Shown in pieces: positions 1-7,845 of a stretch of 64,000 nt of DNA. Numbering within the stretch: position 1 is the stretch's first letter; each line of letters opens with the position of its first letter. Under the pieces are notes generated by a model. That model did no database searches, was not told where the DNA came from, and saw only the letters and a list, made by a program, of their open reading frames with translations. Made by a program: the position numbers and the translations under genes. Origin of the DNA: an uncultured Prevotella sp. (lineage in GTDB: Bacteria; Bacteroidota; Bacteroidia; Bacteroidales; Bacteroidaceae); NCBI GenBank assembly GCA_900770395.1, contig CAAGKM010000043.1, forward strand, positions 62,001-126,000, written 5' to 3'.

Positions 1-40
1 GCCACAGAGGACTGAAGTAAGTGAGGAGTGTTCAGCTAAA

Positions 41-754
41 ATGGAAGATAAGAAGCTGTCACGGGCGCGGCTGATATTCGGTGACGAGGGTATGGAGCGC
101 CTTGCCAATGTGAGGGTCATTGTGTTTGGCTGCGGCGGCGTTGGCTCATGGTGCATAGAGAGCCTTGTGCGCACGGGAGTGAGGCATATCACCATTGTGG
201 ATATGGACACCGTGGCGGAGAGCAACGTGAACCGTCAGCTCATGGCTACGGCACTGACAATAGGACAACCGAAGGTGGAGGCAATGCGTCTCCATCTTCT
301 TGAAATTGCTCCCAATGCCGACATCACCGCCATACAAAAGATGTATTGTGAGGAGACTGCACATGAGTTTCCTCTTGATGACTATGACTTTGTGGTAGAT
401 GCCATAGATAGCGTGAAGTGCAAGATGCTGCTCATACGCAACGCAACAGCGTCAAAGGCACGATTGTTCTCATCAATGGGAGCAGCACTGAAGATTGACC
501 CGACACGCATTGCTGTGGCGGAGTTCTGGAAAGTTAAGGGATGTAAACTTGCGCTCGCACTAAGAAACGGCTTTAAGCGCGAGGGGAGGTTTCCTGCGAG
601 GAAGTTCAAGTGTGTGTATGGTGAGGAGCGGTTGGAGAACAGGGCAGGCGTGGAAGGTGAGCGGTATAATGGGTCACTGGTGCATGTCACGGGTATCTTC
701 GGTTTTACGCTTGCGGGACTGGTGCTGCAGGACATTTTCTCACAGCAGTCATAA
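41..754 (+). CDS. tcdA: tRNA threonylcarbamoyladenosine dehydratase (ThiF/E1-like)
   Basis: 237 aa. The family (TcdA, formerly CsdL/YgdL) uses ATP to cyclise t6A37 of ANN-decoding tRNAs to ct6A in the cytoplasm. Seen: an N-terminal ThiF/MoeB Rossmann fold with the nucleotide loop FGCGGVGS at residues 29-36, then VDMDTVAESNVNRQ at about 53-66, where the Asp and Arg/Asn contact ATP, and a DAIDSVKCK segment near 120. Length fits TcdA rather than the shorter-loop ThiF or the longer MoeB; the second CxxC zinc pair of MoeB is absent. The start is the first ATG in frame. The upstream 40 bases hold no complete gene and no clear promoter, so it may follow a gene outside the window. It is separated from typA by a promoter region. 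Confidence 0.85.
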   Translation: MEDKKLSRARLIFGDEGMERLANVRVIVFGCGGVGSWCIESLVRTGVRHITIVDMDTVAESNVNRQLMATALTIGQPKVEAMRLHLLEIAPNADITAIQKMYCEETAHEFPLDDYDFVVDAIDSVKCKMLLIRNATASKARLFSSMGAALKIDPTRIAVAEFWKVKGCKLALALRNGFKREGRFPARKFKCVYGEERLENRAGVEGERYNGSLVHVTGIFGFTLAGLVLQDIFSQQS

Positions 755-809
755 TCTCGGTCTGTTTTATAAAATCCTTTTAGATGTGTGGAAATAAATT
801 GTATTTTAT

Positions 810-840
810 TTTGTATTTCCATCATTTATTCGTACCTTTG
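810..840 (+). promoter_or_regulatory. Bacteroidetes-type promoter of typA operon
   Basis: TTTG at 810-813, 19 bp, then TACCTTTG at 833-840, an exact match to the primary sigma (sigma-ABfr) consensus. It lies 85 bases before the typA ATG. Confidence 0.8.
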
Positions 841-925
841 CACTCTGAAAACTGAAGTTCCTCCCAAAAATGGGAAGTGGATGTTTTATGTATATACATG
901 ATTTTTTATTTTTTAAGAAAAGAAG

Positions 926-2728
926 ATGCAAGACATTAGAAACATTGCAATCATAGCCCACGTTGACCATGGCAAGACCACTCTTGTGGACAAGATGATG
1001 CTGGCAGGTAATCTTTTCCGTGAGGGAAAAGACATGAGCGATCAAGTATTGGACAATAATGACCTGGAGCGTGAGCGAGGAATAACCATTCTCTCTAAAA
1101 ATGTTTCCATTAACTGGAAAGGAACAAAGATAAACATCATTGACACTCCTGGGCACTCCGACTTCGGCGGTGAGGTGGAGCGTGTACTCAACATGGCGGA
1201 CGGATGTATTCTACTGGTTGACGCCTTTGAGGGACCGATGCCGCAGACTCGTTTTGTGCTGCAGAAGGCTTTGCAGATAGGGCTGAAGCCTATTGTGGTG
1301 GTGAACAAGGTGGACAAGCCAAATTGCCGTCCTGAGGAGGTGTATGAGATGGTGTTCGACCTTATGTTCTCACTCAATGCCACTGAGGACCAGCTCGACT
1401 TCCCCGTGGTTTACGGTTCGGCAAAGAACGGTTGGATGAGCGAGGACTACAATAAGCCAACTGACAATATCCACTATCTGCTTGATAAGATTGTGGAAGT
1501 GATACCTGCTCCCAAGCACCTTGAGGGTACACCGCAAATGCTCATCACCAGTCTCGACTACTCAAGCTATACCGGACGTATTGCTGTGGGACGTGTTCAT
1601 CGTGGCACACTGAAAGAAGGCATGAACGTGACCATAAGTCACCGTGACGGTAAACAGGAGAAGACAAAGATAAAGGAGATACACACTTTCGAGGGTATGA
1701 CTCATGTGAAGACCAACCAGGTGGAGAGTGGCGATATCTGTGCCATCATCGGTCTGGAACGTTTTGAGATTGGCGATACCATCTGTGATTTTGAGAATCC
1801 TGAGCCACTGCCGACAATAGCCATCGACGAGCCTACAATGTCGATGCTTTTCACCATCAATGACTCGCCGTTCTTCGGCAAGGAAGGTAAATACGTCACA
1901 TCACGCCACATCAACGACCGTCTGGAGAAAGAGCTTGAGAAGAACCTCGCGCTACGCATCCGTCCTTTTGAGGACAGCACCGATAAATGGGTGGTAAGTG
2001 GCCGTGGTGTGCTTCACCTCTCAGTGCTCATCGAGACCATGCGCCGCGAGGGCTACGAGTTGCAGGTTGGTCAGCCACAGGTAATCTATAAGGAGATTGA
2101 TGGTGTGAAGTGTGAGCCTATTGAGGAGATGACCATCAATGTTCCCGAGGAGTTCGCATCGAAGATGATAGACATGGTGACACGCCGCAAGGGCGATATG
2201 ACTTCGATGGAAAGTCAGGGCGACCGTGTTAACATTGAGTTTGAGATACCTTCACGTGGTATCATCGGACTGCGCACCAACGTGCTTACGGCAAGCCAGG
2301 GCGAGGCAATCATGGCTCACCGCTTCAAGGAGTATCAGCCATACAAGGGTGACATAGCACGCCGCACACAAGGCTCAATGATTGCTTTGGAGAACGGTAC
2401 GGCCTATGCTTACTCTATCGACAAGCTGCAGGACCGCGGCAAGTTCTTCATCGACCCGGGTGAGGAGGTTTACATGGGCGAGGTAGTGGGCGAGCATGTT
2501 CACGACAATGACCTTGTGATCAATGTAGCAAAGGCTAAACAGCTCACCAACACACGTGCCAGCGGCAGCGATGACAAGGCAAGAATCATTCCGCGCACAA
2601 TCCTCTCGCTTGAGGAGGCTCTCGAGTATATCAAGGAGGATGAGTTGGTGGAGGTTACTCCTAAGTCGATGCGAATGAGAAAGGTGATTCTCGACCACAA
2701 TGAGAGAAAGAAAAGTCAGAAACAGTGA
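926..2728 (+). CDS. typA: Translational GTPase TypA/BipA
   Basis: 600 aa. A ribosome-associated GTPase related to EF-G that supports 50S assembly and stress or low-temperature growth. Seen: G1 AHVDHGKT (11-18), the switch II DTPGH (about 72-76), G4 NKVD (about 127-130), then the beta-barrel and EF-G III/V-like domains and the TypA C-terminal domain (RTQGSMIALENGTAYAY region). Length is typical (about 600). The ATG at 926 is preceded by the purine-rich AAGAAAAGAAG. It is the first gene of a same-strand run typA - TRIC-like - udk - thyA - folA with gaps of 8-41 bases or overlaps, so they are probably cotranscribed from the promoter at 810-840. Confidence 0.95.
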   Translation: MQDIRNIAIIAHVDHGKTTLVDKMMLAGNLFREGKDMSDQVLDNNDLERERGITILSKNVSINWKGTKINIIDTPGHSDFGGEVERVLNMADGCILLVDAFEGPMPQTRFVLQKALQIGLKPIVVVNKVDKPNCRPEEVYEMVFDLMFSLNATEDQLDFPVVYGSAKNGWMSEDYNKPTDNIHYLLDKIVEVIPAPKHLEGTPQMLITSLDYSSYTGRIAVGRVHRGTLKEGMNVTISHRDGKQEKTKIKEIHTFEGMTHVKTNQVESGDICAIIGLERFEIGDTICDFENPEPLPTIAIDEPTMSMLFTINDSPFFGKEGKYVTSRHINDRLEKELEKNLALRIRPFEDSTDKWVVSGRGVLHLSVLIETMRREGYELQVGQPQVIYKEIDGVKCEPIEEMTINVPEEFASKMIDMVTRRKGDMTSMESQGDRVNIEFEIPSRGIIGLRTNVLTASQGEAIMAHRFKEYQPYKGDIARRTQGSMIALENGTAYAYSIDKLQDRGKFFIDPGEEVYMGEVVGEHVHDNDLVINVAKAKQLTNTRASGSDDKARIIPRTILSLEEALEYIKEDELVEVTPKSMRMRKVILDHNERKKSQKQ

Positions 2729-3354
2729 TGATGGAGATGATTTCAGTACAGCAGGTGATCGAGTTCTTAGGAACTTTCGCTTTTGCCATCTCGGGGTTGC
2801 GCCATGCCGCTGCAAAACAGTTCGACTGGTTTGGCGGCTATGTATGCGGCGTGGCTGTGGCTATCGGCGGCGGTACTATCCGTGACCTTTTGCTTGGTAC
2901 AACTCCGTTCTGGATGACCAGTCCATTCTATCTTATATGCACGATGATGGCGCTCGCCTTCGTCGTGCTTTTTTCAAAACATATGACGCGTCTCGACAAT
3001 GCATGGTTCGTGTTCGATACCTTGGGACTTGCGCTTTTTACCATTGCCGGACTGCAAAAGAGTCTTGATTTTGGTCAGCCCTTTTGGGTGGCAATTATCA
3101 TGGGCTGTATCACTGGAGCGGCTGGTGGAGTTATCCGTGACATACTGCTGAACAATGAGCCTGTGATATTCCGCCACGACATCTATGCCATGGCGAGCAT
3201 CATGGGGGGATTGGTGTACTGGCTGCTGATAAACATTCATGTCGATTTTCAGATTCCCGTGATTGTGAGTTTCGCCACCACCTGTGCCATCAGGTTTGTG
3301 TCGGTGAGGTATCATCTGCAGCTGCCGAGGTTGAAAGAGATGGACAATAACTAA
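2728..3354 (+). CDS. Trimeric intracellular cation channel family (UPF0126/YicG-like) membrane protein
   Basis: 208 aa from the ATG at 2728, which overlaps the typA stop by one base; further in-frame ATGs at 2731 and 2737 are also possible. An integral inner-membrane protein with about six or seven hydrophobic segments arranged as two repeats. Each repeat carries the family glycine/arginine signature: AIGGGTIRDLLLG near residue 45 and AAGGVIRDILLNNEP near 130. Bacterial TRIC homologues form K+-permeable trimers, but the physiological role here is not shown by the sequence. Translational coupling to typA is likely. Confidence 0.85.
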   Translation: MMEMISVQQVIEFLGTFAFAISGLRHAAAKQFDWFGGYVCGVAVAIGGGTIRDLLLGTTPFWMTSPFYLICTMMALAFVVLFSKHMTRLDNAWFVFDTLGLALFTIAGLQKSLDFGQPFWVAIIMGCITGAAGGVIRDILLNNEPVIFRHDIYAMASIMGGLVYWLLINIHVDFQIPVIVSFATTCAIRFVSVRYHLQLPRLKEMDNN

Positions 3355-3362
3355 AAAACAAA

Positions 3363-3992
3363 ATGAATATGACAATCATCGGAATTGCGGGCGGCACCGG
3401 CTCGGGAAAGACTACCGTGGTGAGAAAGATAATGGAGGCACTGCCTGAAGGATATGCGACGGTGGTGCCACTCGACTCGTATTATAATGATACAACAGGA
3501 TTGACCGATGAGCAACGCAAAGCCATCAACTTCGACCATCCCGACGCTTTCGACTGGCGTCTGCTGATAGAGCACATAAAGAAGTTGCGCAACGGTGAGG
3601 CTGTGGAGCAGCCTACATATTCATATATAATAAGCAACCGGCTTCCCGAGACAATCCACGTGGAGCCGCGCCCCGTGATTATCATCGAGGGTATCATGAC
3701 GCTTATCAACAAGAAGTTGCGCGACATGATGGACCTGAAGATATACGTTGACACCGATGATGATGAGCGACTGATAAGAAACATCCAGCGCGACTGTATA
3801 GAGCGCAACCGTACCGTAGACATGGTGATAAAGCGCTATCAGGATGTGCTCAAGCCGATGCACGAGCAGTTTATCGAGCCAACGAAGAAATATGCCAACA
3901 TCATCATTCCCTGGGGGGGCGAGAACAATAAGGGTATAGAGATTCTGAAACTCTATATTGAAGGACTGGTGAGAAACAATGTGGAGTGTTGA
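3363..3992 (+). CDS. udk: Uridine kinase
   Basis: 209 aa, close to the 213 aa of E. coli Udk. It phosphorylates uridine and cytidine with ATP or GTP in pyrimidine salvage. Seen: the P-loop GGTGSGKT at about 10-17, the LDSYYND substrate segment near 39, and the IEGIMTL and RNIQRDCIERNR motifs (about 103 and 140) of the uridine kinase/PRK family. The last conserved part EPTKKYANIIIPWGG is present, so the gene is complete. It sits 8 bases after the TRIC-like gene and 41 bases before thyA, giving a nucleotide-metabolism run udk-thyA-folA. A G7 run occurs inside the coding sequence (IPWGGE) without breaking frame. Confidence 0.92.
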   Translation: MNMTIIGIAGGTGSGKTTVVRKIMEALPEGYATVVPLDSYYNDTTGLTDEQRKAINFDHPDAFDWRLLIEHIKKLRNGEAVEQPTYSYIISNRLPETIHVEPRPVIIIEGIMTLINKKLRDMMDLKIYVDTDDDERLIRNIQRDCIERNRTVDMVIKRYQDVLKPMHEQFIEPTKKYANIIIPWGGENNKGIEILKLYIEGLVRNNVEC

Positions 3993-4033
3993 GTTATTTC
4001 AACTTCTTTATAACTTCTAAATAAAAATCCAAA

Positions 4034-4828
4034 ATGAAACAATATCTTGACCTTCTAAACAGAATACTCACCGAGGGAACGGTGAAGACCGACCGGACGG
4101 GAACGGGTACAAAGAGTGTCTTTGGGCATCAGATGCGATTTAATCTTGATGATGGCTTCCCTGTGCTCACAACAAAGAAGCTGCACCTTAAGTCAATCAT
4201 TCACGAACTGCTGTGGTTCCTGCAGGGCGACACAAACGTGAGATATCTTCAGGAGAACGGCGTGAGAATATGGAACGAGTGGGCTGATGAGAACGGCGAA
4301 CTTGGTCCTGTGTATGGGCATCAGTGGCGCTCATGGCCCGACTACAACGGCGGTACCATCGACCAGATAAAGAACGTTGTGGAGATGATAAAGCATTCGC
4401 CCGACTCTCGTCGTATGATTGTCAGTGCATGGAATGTGGCTGAGGTGGAGAAGATGGCGCTGCCGCCATGCCATACACTGTTTCAGTTCTACGTTGCCGA
4501 TGGCCGTCTGAGTCTGCAGCTCTATCAGCGCAGTGCCGATACATTCCTTGGTGTGCCGTTCAATATAGCCAGCTATGCCCTGCTGCTGCAGATGATGGCT
4601 CAGGTGTGTGGACTGAAAGCCGGTGACTTCATCCATATTACTGGTGACACTCACCTTTATCTTAATCATATCGAGCAGGCAAAACTGCAGCTCACCCGCA
4701 CTCCCCGTACATTGCCTGTAATGAAGATAAATCCCGACGTGAAGGATATCTTTTCATTCAAATATGAGGATTTCGAGCTTGTGGGTTACGACCCGCTGCC
4801 GCATATTAAAGCTGAAGTATCTGTATAA
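4034..4828 (+). CDS. thyA: Thymidylate synthase
   Basis: 264 aa, the same length as E. coli ThyA. It converts dUMP to dTMP using 5,10-methylenetetrahydrofolate and releases dihydrofolate. Seen: catalytic Cys146 in LPPCHTLFQ, the RTGTGTKSVFG phosphate-binding start, the YQRSADTFLGVPFN dUMP-binding segment and the HITGDTHLYLNH motif. Complete. It is two bases upstream of folA, which regenerates the tetrahydrofolate consumed by this reaction, so the pair is functionally and transcriptionally coupled. Confidence 0.97.
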   Translation: MKQYLDLLNRILTEGTVKTDRTGTGTKSVFGHQMRFNLDDGFPVLTTKKLHLKSIIHELLWFLQGDTNVRYLQENGVRIWNEWADENGELGPVYGHQWRSWPDYNGGTIDQIKNVVEMIKHSPDSRRMIVSAWNVAEVEKMALPPCHTLFQFYVADGRLSLQLYQRSADTFLGVPFNIASYALLLQMMAQVCGLKAGDFIHITGDTHLYLNHIEQAKLQLTRTPRTLPVMKINPDVKDIFSFKYEDFELVGYDPLPHIKAEVSV

Positions 4829-4830
4829 TT

Positions 4831-5310
4831 ATGAAAATTTCCATTATTGCTGCCGTGGCGCGCAATCGTGCCATAGGTTTTGAGAACAAGCTGATATATT
4901 GGTTGCCGAATGACCTGAAGCGTTTCAAACAGCTAACCACAGGTAACACCATCATCATGGGACGCAACACTTTCCTGTCGTTGCCTAAGGGAGCATTGCC
5001 CAACCGCCGCAACATTGTGCTGAGCACTACCGTGAGCGAGATAGAGGGCTGTGATGTTTATAAATCATTAGATGAGGCTCTGCAGAATTGCGGTGCCGAT
5101 GACCATATATATATAATAGGTGGCGCTAAGGTTTACAGCGAGGCCATCAGCCGAGCCGACTGTCTTTGCCTCACTGAAGTTGACGATACTCCAGAACAGG
5201 CTGACACCTTCTTCCCAGATTACAGTGATTGGAAAGAGGAGAAAAGAGAAAACCACGAAACAGATGAGAAGCACAGCTTCCGATACAGTTTCGTGGAGTA
5301 CGTCAAATAG
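4831..5310 (+). CDS. folA: Dihydrofolate reductase
   Basis: 159 aa, identical in length to E. coli DHFR. It reduces dihydrofolate with NADPH. Seen: the N-terminal IIAAVARNRAIGFENKLIYWLPNDLKRF with the active-site acid at Asp28, the NADPH loop GRNTFLSLP and the glycine pair in IYIIGGAKVYS. It starts two bases after the thyA stop. Its 3' end is 13 bases from the converging lrp-like gene, so no long terminator fits between them. Confidence 0.96.
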   Translation: MKISIIAAVARNRAIGFENKLIYWLPNDLKRFKQLTTGNTIIMGRNTFLSLPKGALPNRRNIVLSTTVSEIEGCDVYKSLDEALQNCGADDHIYIIGGAKVYSEAISRADCLCLTEVDDTPEQADTFFPDYSDWKEEKRENHETDEKHSFRYSFVEYVK

Positions 5311-5323
5311 TGTTCAGTGTTTA

Positions 5324-5806
5324 TTACTCGTCTTCAGCCACAGGTATGTTGTCGATGGGCAACTGCCGGCTTATAGCACTGTTGAACGAGATAATTGTCT
5401 CGCTGCGTGCCAGTCCCAATGGCTGTAATTTCTCGTGAATGATATTCAGCAGGTGATGGTTGTTGACTGCGTAGATTTTTATGAACAGGTCGAAGTCGCC
5501 TGTGGTGTAGTGGCATTCTGTCACCTCCGGCATTTTCTTCAGCTCCTCCACGCAACGGTCGAAGGTCTCTGGTTTTTTCAGGTTCAGTCCGATGTAGGCG
5601 CAGGTCTCGTAACCTAATTTCTCAGGGTCGAACACATATTGTGTGCCCTTTATTACTCCCATCTGTGTGAGTTTTTGGATGCGCTGATGAATAGCGGCTC
5701 CGCTCACTCCGCATGCCCTTGCCACCTCAAGGAACGGCACACGCGCATCCCCGGCAATCATGTTCAGAATCTGCTTGTCTAATTTGTCAATTCGTTGAAG
5801 TCCCAT
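5324..5806 (-). CDS. Lrp/AsnC family transcriptional regulator
   Basis: 160 aa. An N-terminal winged HTH (KLDKQILNMIAGDARVPFLEVARACGVS at about 7-34) is followed by the RAM/Lrp ligand-binding and oligomerisation domain (residues about 70-150, with ECHYTTGDFDLFIKIYA). These regulators typically sense amino acids and bind DNA as octamers. It lies 27 bases downstream of the second exbD on the same strand and could be the last gene of the exb operon or have its own promoter; no clear -7 box is visible just upstream. The effector and targets cannot be read from the sequence. Confidence 0.88.
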   Translation of the reverse strand: MGLQRIDKLDKQILNMIAGDARVPFLEVARACGVSGAAIHQRIQKLTQMGVIKGTQYVFDPEKLGYETCAYIGLNLKKPETFDRCVEELKKMPEVTECHYTTGDFDLFIKIYAVNNHHLLNIIHEKLQPLGLARSETIISFNSAISRQLPIDNIPVAEDE

Positions 5807-5833
5807 ATTTAAGTTTTTGTGTTTTTATTTTAT

Positions 5834-6277
5834 CTATTTTATTTTTTCCTTTCTCTCCGTGGCGGAATAGTTTACGTTGAGCACGTTGATGCTGCGCAGC
5901 TGCTGGCGTATGCTGTTCATTGTGCCCATGCGTGCGGCGCGGTCCGCCTTTATGTTCACCATTATGCGGCGTGCGTCCTCTGGTGTCATCTTCTTGCGCT
6001 CTGCGCTGATGTAGTCTGCTACGTCGTCCACTCTCACATTGTGGTTGTCGATGCTCACCGTTTCTCCCTCGGTAACGAATATTGTTATTACAGACTGTCG
6101 TGTGGCAACTTTTTCCAAGTTGTTGCCTTGCGGCATGGTCACCCTCACGTTGTTGTCTATCTGCCTCATGTGGGTCACGAACATAAAGAAGAACAGCACC
6201 GTGAATATCAGGTCGGGCAGGGCGGCGGTGTTCAGTCCCGGCATGTCTTTGCTTTTCTGCTGCTTAAACATCCTCAT
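5834..6277 (-). CDS. exbD: ExbD/TolR-type biopolymer transport protein (second copy)
   Basis: 147 aa. One N-terminal transmembrane helix (LPDLIFTVLFFFMFVTHM, about 20-37) preceded by a short cytoplasmic stretch, with the conserved helix Asp22 that carries the proton path, then a periplasmic domain. It overlaps the upstream exbD by 14 bases. With ExbB it forms the inner-membrane motor that energises TonB-dependent receptors; two different ExbD proteins in one operon is a recurrent Bacteroidetes arrangement. Confidence 0.88.
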   Translation of the reverse strand: MRMFKQQKSKDMPGLNTAALPDLIFTVLFFFMFVTHMRQIDNNVRVTMPQGNNLEKVATRQSVITIFVTEGETVSIDNHNVRVDDVADYISAERKKMTPEDARRIMVNIKADRAARMGTMNSIRQQLRSINVLNVNYSATERKEKIK

Positions 6278-6695
6278 TGCTCTCTGCTATTTTAATTTTC
6301 ACTTTCATGCTGCGCGCCACTTTCATGATGGTTTGCTGCACCTCGAAATAGTCCTCATATATAGCGTCGTCGGCAGTGCGGAGGTTTATCACGTGTTCAT
6401 TATTGCCTGCAAACGCCTTTATCTTCTCTGCAAGCGCCTCAGTGCTCACCTGCTCGCCGTTGCACATCACCACGTGGTTGGCAAGTATGTCTATCGTCAT
6501 AAGGTTCTCTTTCCTAACCACCTGCGGCTCTTCCTGGTCGGATGCCATTGGTGGCAGAGTGCGTCGCATTCCCATCTCAACATTCAGCGATGTGGTGATG
6601 AGGAAGAAGATGAGCAGAATGAATGATATATCGGCGGTCGACGTGGTGTCGAGCTCAGGCACTCCGCGCTGGCTAAATCTGCTTTCCAACATCAC
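6264..6695 (-). CDS. exbD: ExbD/TolR-type biopolymer transport protein (first copy)
   Basis: 143 aa. N-terminal PELDTTSTADISFILLIFFLITTSL gives a single transmembrane helix (about 20-38) with the conserved Asp22, then the periplasmic ExbD fold to the end. It overlaps the small membrane protein upstream by 4 bases (ATGA-type) and the next exbD by 14 bases, so translation is tightly coupled. Together with exbB at 7043-7747 it should form a TonB/TolA energising complex. No tonB gene is in the window. Confidence 0.88.
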   Translation of the reverse strand: MMLESRFSQRGVPELDTTSTADISFILLIFFLITTSLNVEMGMRRTLPPMASDQEEPQVVRKENLMTIDILANHVVMCNGEQVSTEALAEKIKAFAGNNEHVINLRTADDAIYEDYFEVQQTIMKVARSMKVKIKIAESNEDV

Positions 6696-7033
6696 CGTCT
6701 CCTCCTTAATAGTCCGTAAACCACTAATGCAGCCGCGGCAGTGAGCAGCACTGCGGATGTGCCGATAAACATGTCAGCCGCTTTCAGCCACAGCCATTCG
6801 TCGTATGGCTTGCCGTTGATTGTGAGCGTGCAGTCTGAGCCGAGTATGAACATTATGGCAAGCACTGCGGCAAGCGCCACAAACATGGTGAGTGATATCC
6901 TGCCCACAGGAATGCCGTTGACTCTCATAAATGTCCTGCCGCCCATGCGGACGCTGTGCATGATGGAATACACCAGCGTTCCGGCAGTTGCTGCCAGCAT
7001 CAGATAAACAGTTATAAGTATTGCGTCAACCAT
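6692..7033 (-). CDS. Small membrane protein in exbBD operon
   Basis: 113 aa with three hydrophobic segments: about 5-25, 46-66 and 87-107. There is a positively charged RRRR tail and a short loop CTLTINGKPYDEWLW between the second and third helices. It sits between exbB (9-base gap) and exbD (4-base overlap). I do not recognise the family; position alone suggests an accessory part of the ExbB/ExbD motor. Confidence 0.7.
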   Translation of the reverse strand: MVDAILITVYLMLAATAGTLVYSIMHSVRMGGRTFMRVNGIPVGRISLTMFVALAAVLAIMFILGSDCTLTINGKPYDEWLWLKAADMFIGTSAVLLTAAAALVVYGLLRRRR

Positions 7034-7042
7034 ATTCCAAAT

Positions 7043-7747
7043 TTATGAATTATGAATTCTCTTATACTGCATCACCGCATCGAGCAATGTTATCACCGAC
7101 TCCTCCATCTGCGCCGTCAGATGCTCTATCTTTGTGCGTATGTAGTTGTAGAACAGCTGCAGAGTCACTGCCACCACGATACCGAAGATAGTGGTGATGA
7201 GTGCCACCTTCATTCCTCCTGCAACGGCTGTCGGGCTGATGTCGCCTGCCATTCGGATATCATCGAACGACATTACCATGCCTATCACCGTGCCGAGAAA
7301 TCCCAGCGATGGAGCAATCGTTATGAACAGTCTAATCCATGAGCAGCCTTTCTCCATTTTGCCTATCTGCACCGAACCGTATGCCACAAGCGTGCGCTCG
7401 ATGTTGTCGATGCTCTCAAATATGCGTGCCAGTCCCTGATAGCATACGCTTGCCACTGGTCCACGGGTGTTTGCGCACAATGCCTTTGCACCTTCTATGT
7501 CGCCCTGTTCCACCTTTGCCGTGATGTCAGCCATAAAACGCTTGGCATTTATCTCGCTGAGTGTAAGGTAGATAATACGCTCAATGCAGAAAGCCAAACC
7601 GAGCACTAAAGCAAGAGCCACAAGCGACATGAATCCGGCAGACCCCTCAATGAATTTTATCTTAAGCTGCTCATGCATCGACTGCGCCATGCAAGAGTTG
7701 CTGGTGCATAGTAATATCGCTGATAAAACAATATTTATACGTTTCAT
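7043..7747 (-). CDS. exbB: ExbB/TolQ/MotA-type proton channel protein
   Basis: 234 aa from the ATG at 7747 (MKRINIVLSA). A longer in-frame reading to 7789 would run through the promoter and is not used. N-terminal hydrophobic segment, then helices at about 38-58, 135-158 (IAPSLGFLGTVIGMVMSF, the family signature) and 175-197. ExbB pentamers enclose the ExbD helices and conduct protons to drive TonB. First gene of the operon exbB - small membrane protein - exbD - exbD - (lrp). Confidence 0.9.
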   Translation of the reverse strand: MKRINIVLSAILLCTSNSCMAQSMHEQLKIKFIEGSAGFMSLVALALVLGLAFCIERIIYLTLSEINAKRFMADITAKVEQGDIEGAKALCANTRGPVASVCYQGLARIFESIDNIERTLVAYGSVQIGKMEKGCSWIRLFITIAPSLGFLGTVIGMVMSFDDIRMAGDISPTAVAGGMKVALITTIFGIVVAVTLQLFYNYIRTKIEHLTAQMEESVITLLDAVMQYKRIHNS

Positions 7748-7758
7748 TTTTTTTGACT

Positions 7759-7800
7759 GCAAAATTACGAATAAGCGAGGACAAAACAAAATATAAAAAG
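7759..7800 (-). promoter_or_regulatory. exbB promoter, member of a recurrent promoter element
   Basis: On the minus strand TTTG at 7790-7787, 19 bp, TAATTTTG at 7767-7760. The inter-box sequence (plus strand CGAATAAGCGAGGAC) recurs before the GH78 gene and, with one change, before the G3E GTPase gene. Confidence 0.8.
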
Positions 7801-7845
7801 AATTTTTAATATTTTTTTATGTCACGATAAGTCTCATCGCCTCGC

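Noticed and set aside
3911..3920. G7 run in udk as a frameshift or phase-variation site
   Set aside because: The frame is intact and the gene is housekeeping; it shows that G7 runs occur here without a switching role.
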